This document shows positions 6,906 through 7,022 of a stretch of DNA of 7,022 nt, in pieces. Every line of letters begins with the position of its first letter. Position 1 is the stretch's first letter. The DNA is taken from the NCBI RefSeq assembly GCF_000284415.1, contig NC_017059.1, forward strand, positions 743,361 to 750,382. The letters are read 5' to 3'. The notes under the pieces are model-generated. The model was not told where the DNA came from and searched no databases. It worked only from the letters and a program-made list of their open reading frames with translations. Source of the DNA: Pararhodospirillum photometricum DSM 122. Lineage in GTDB: Bacteria > Pseudomonadota > Alphaproteobacteria > Rhodospirillales > Rhodospirillaceae. Both the position numbers and the translations under genes were made by a program.

Positions 6906-7022
6906 AGGGCGAGAAAGGAAAAAGGAAGGCTGGGGAGGCGGGGCCTCCCCAGACCCCTCGATCCCTAGAGGTTGGGGGGGGCAGTGATGCGGAGATTGAG
7001 TACTGGTTGGGGGTCGGGGAGG
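6902..7022 (+). CDS. Possible start of the next gene, candidate hydE (truncated by window end)
   Basis: An ATG at 6902 overlaps the hydF stop as ATGA, the same arrangement as at the aspartase-hydF junction, and purine-rich GAGG (6891-6894) lies upstream. The frame stays open to the last base, about 40 codons. Its first 27 residues are low-complexity (rich in Lys, Gly and Pro) and include the translated hairpin repeat. The last part, SDAEIEYWLGVGE, resembles the start of a helical N-terminal segment such as that before the radical-SAM barrel of HydE. No diagnostic motif is reached. HydE is expected on context because HydG and HydF are present and HydE is not in the window. In this frame no ATG or GTG start occurs between 6902 and that segment; a frame from ATG 6987 is an alternative but gives an Arg- and Gly-rich peptide with no recognisable character. 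Confidence 0.4.
   Translation, partial: MKGEKGKRKAGEAGPPQTPRSLEVGGGSDAEIEYWLGVGE
6930..6952. repeat. GC-rich inverted repeat, copy 2
   Basis: The same CTGGGGAGGC and GCCTCCCCAG arms as copy 1 form a perfect 10-bp stem around a 3-base loop (GGG). It begins 24 bases after the hydF stop. As in copy 1, an A-rich purine stretch and AAGG precede it and ACCCC follows. No T tract follows, so it is a poorer terminator candidate than copy 1. It lies inside the open frame that begins at 6902. Confidence 0.8.

Overview
The window is part of an [FeFe]-hydrogenase gene cluster in a GC-rich bacterium. All supported genes lie on the + strand and are tightly packed. Coding third positions are dominated by G and C. 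The composition, the gene set and the NAD-linked type of hydrogenase would suit an alphaproteobacterium such as a Rhodospirillaceae purple bacterium. That placement is an inference from style and no lineage marker is present.

Layout. Positions 1-883 hold the C-terminal part of a NuoF/HoxF-type flavoprotein subunit, the NAD(P)H-reactive partner of the hydrogenase; its N-terminus is outside the window. Positions 931-2793 encode the catalytic [FeFe]-hydrogenase subunit HydA, with a full N-terminal relay of iron-sulfur domains and the H-cluster domain. A short spacer at 2794-2873 carries a strong GC-rich hairpin. Positions 2874-4277 encode HydG, the radical-SAM tyrosine lyase that makes CO and cyanide for the H-cluster. 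Positions 4264-5679 encode an aspartase-family lyase, overlapping hydG by 14 bases. Positions 5676-6905 encode HydF, the GTPase scaffold of H-cluster assembly, overlapping the lyase gene by 4 bases (ATGA). A second copy of the hairpin sits at 6930-6952. A reading frame starting at 6902, again in an ATGA overlap, stays open to the window edge and may be the start of hydE.

How the genes work together. The flavoprotein and HydA would form the core of a soluble NAD(P)-linked, possibly electron-bifurcating or -confurcating, hydrogenase. HydG and HydF, with HydE presumably encoded downstream, would build the 2Fe subcluster and insert it into HydA. The aspartase lies between two maturases with overlapping reading frames, so it is probably co-translated with them. 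Its ammonia product is a plausible nitrogen source for the azadithiolate bridge of the H-cluster, but this is a hypothesis.

The hydrogenase and maturase families are well known. The points most worth a second look are the embedded aspartase, the duplicated hairpin (one copy possibly inside a coding region), the TSCSPGW form of the first H-cluster motif, and a change in base composition near the 3' end of hydF.
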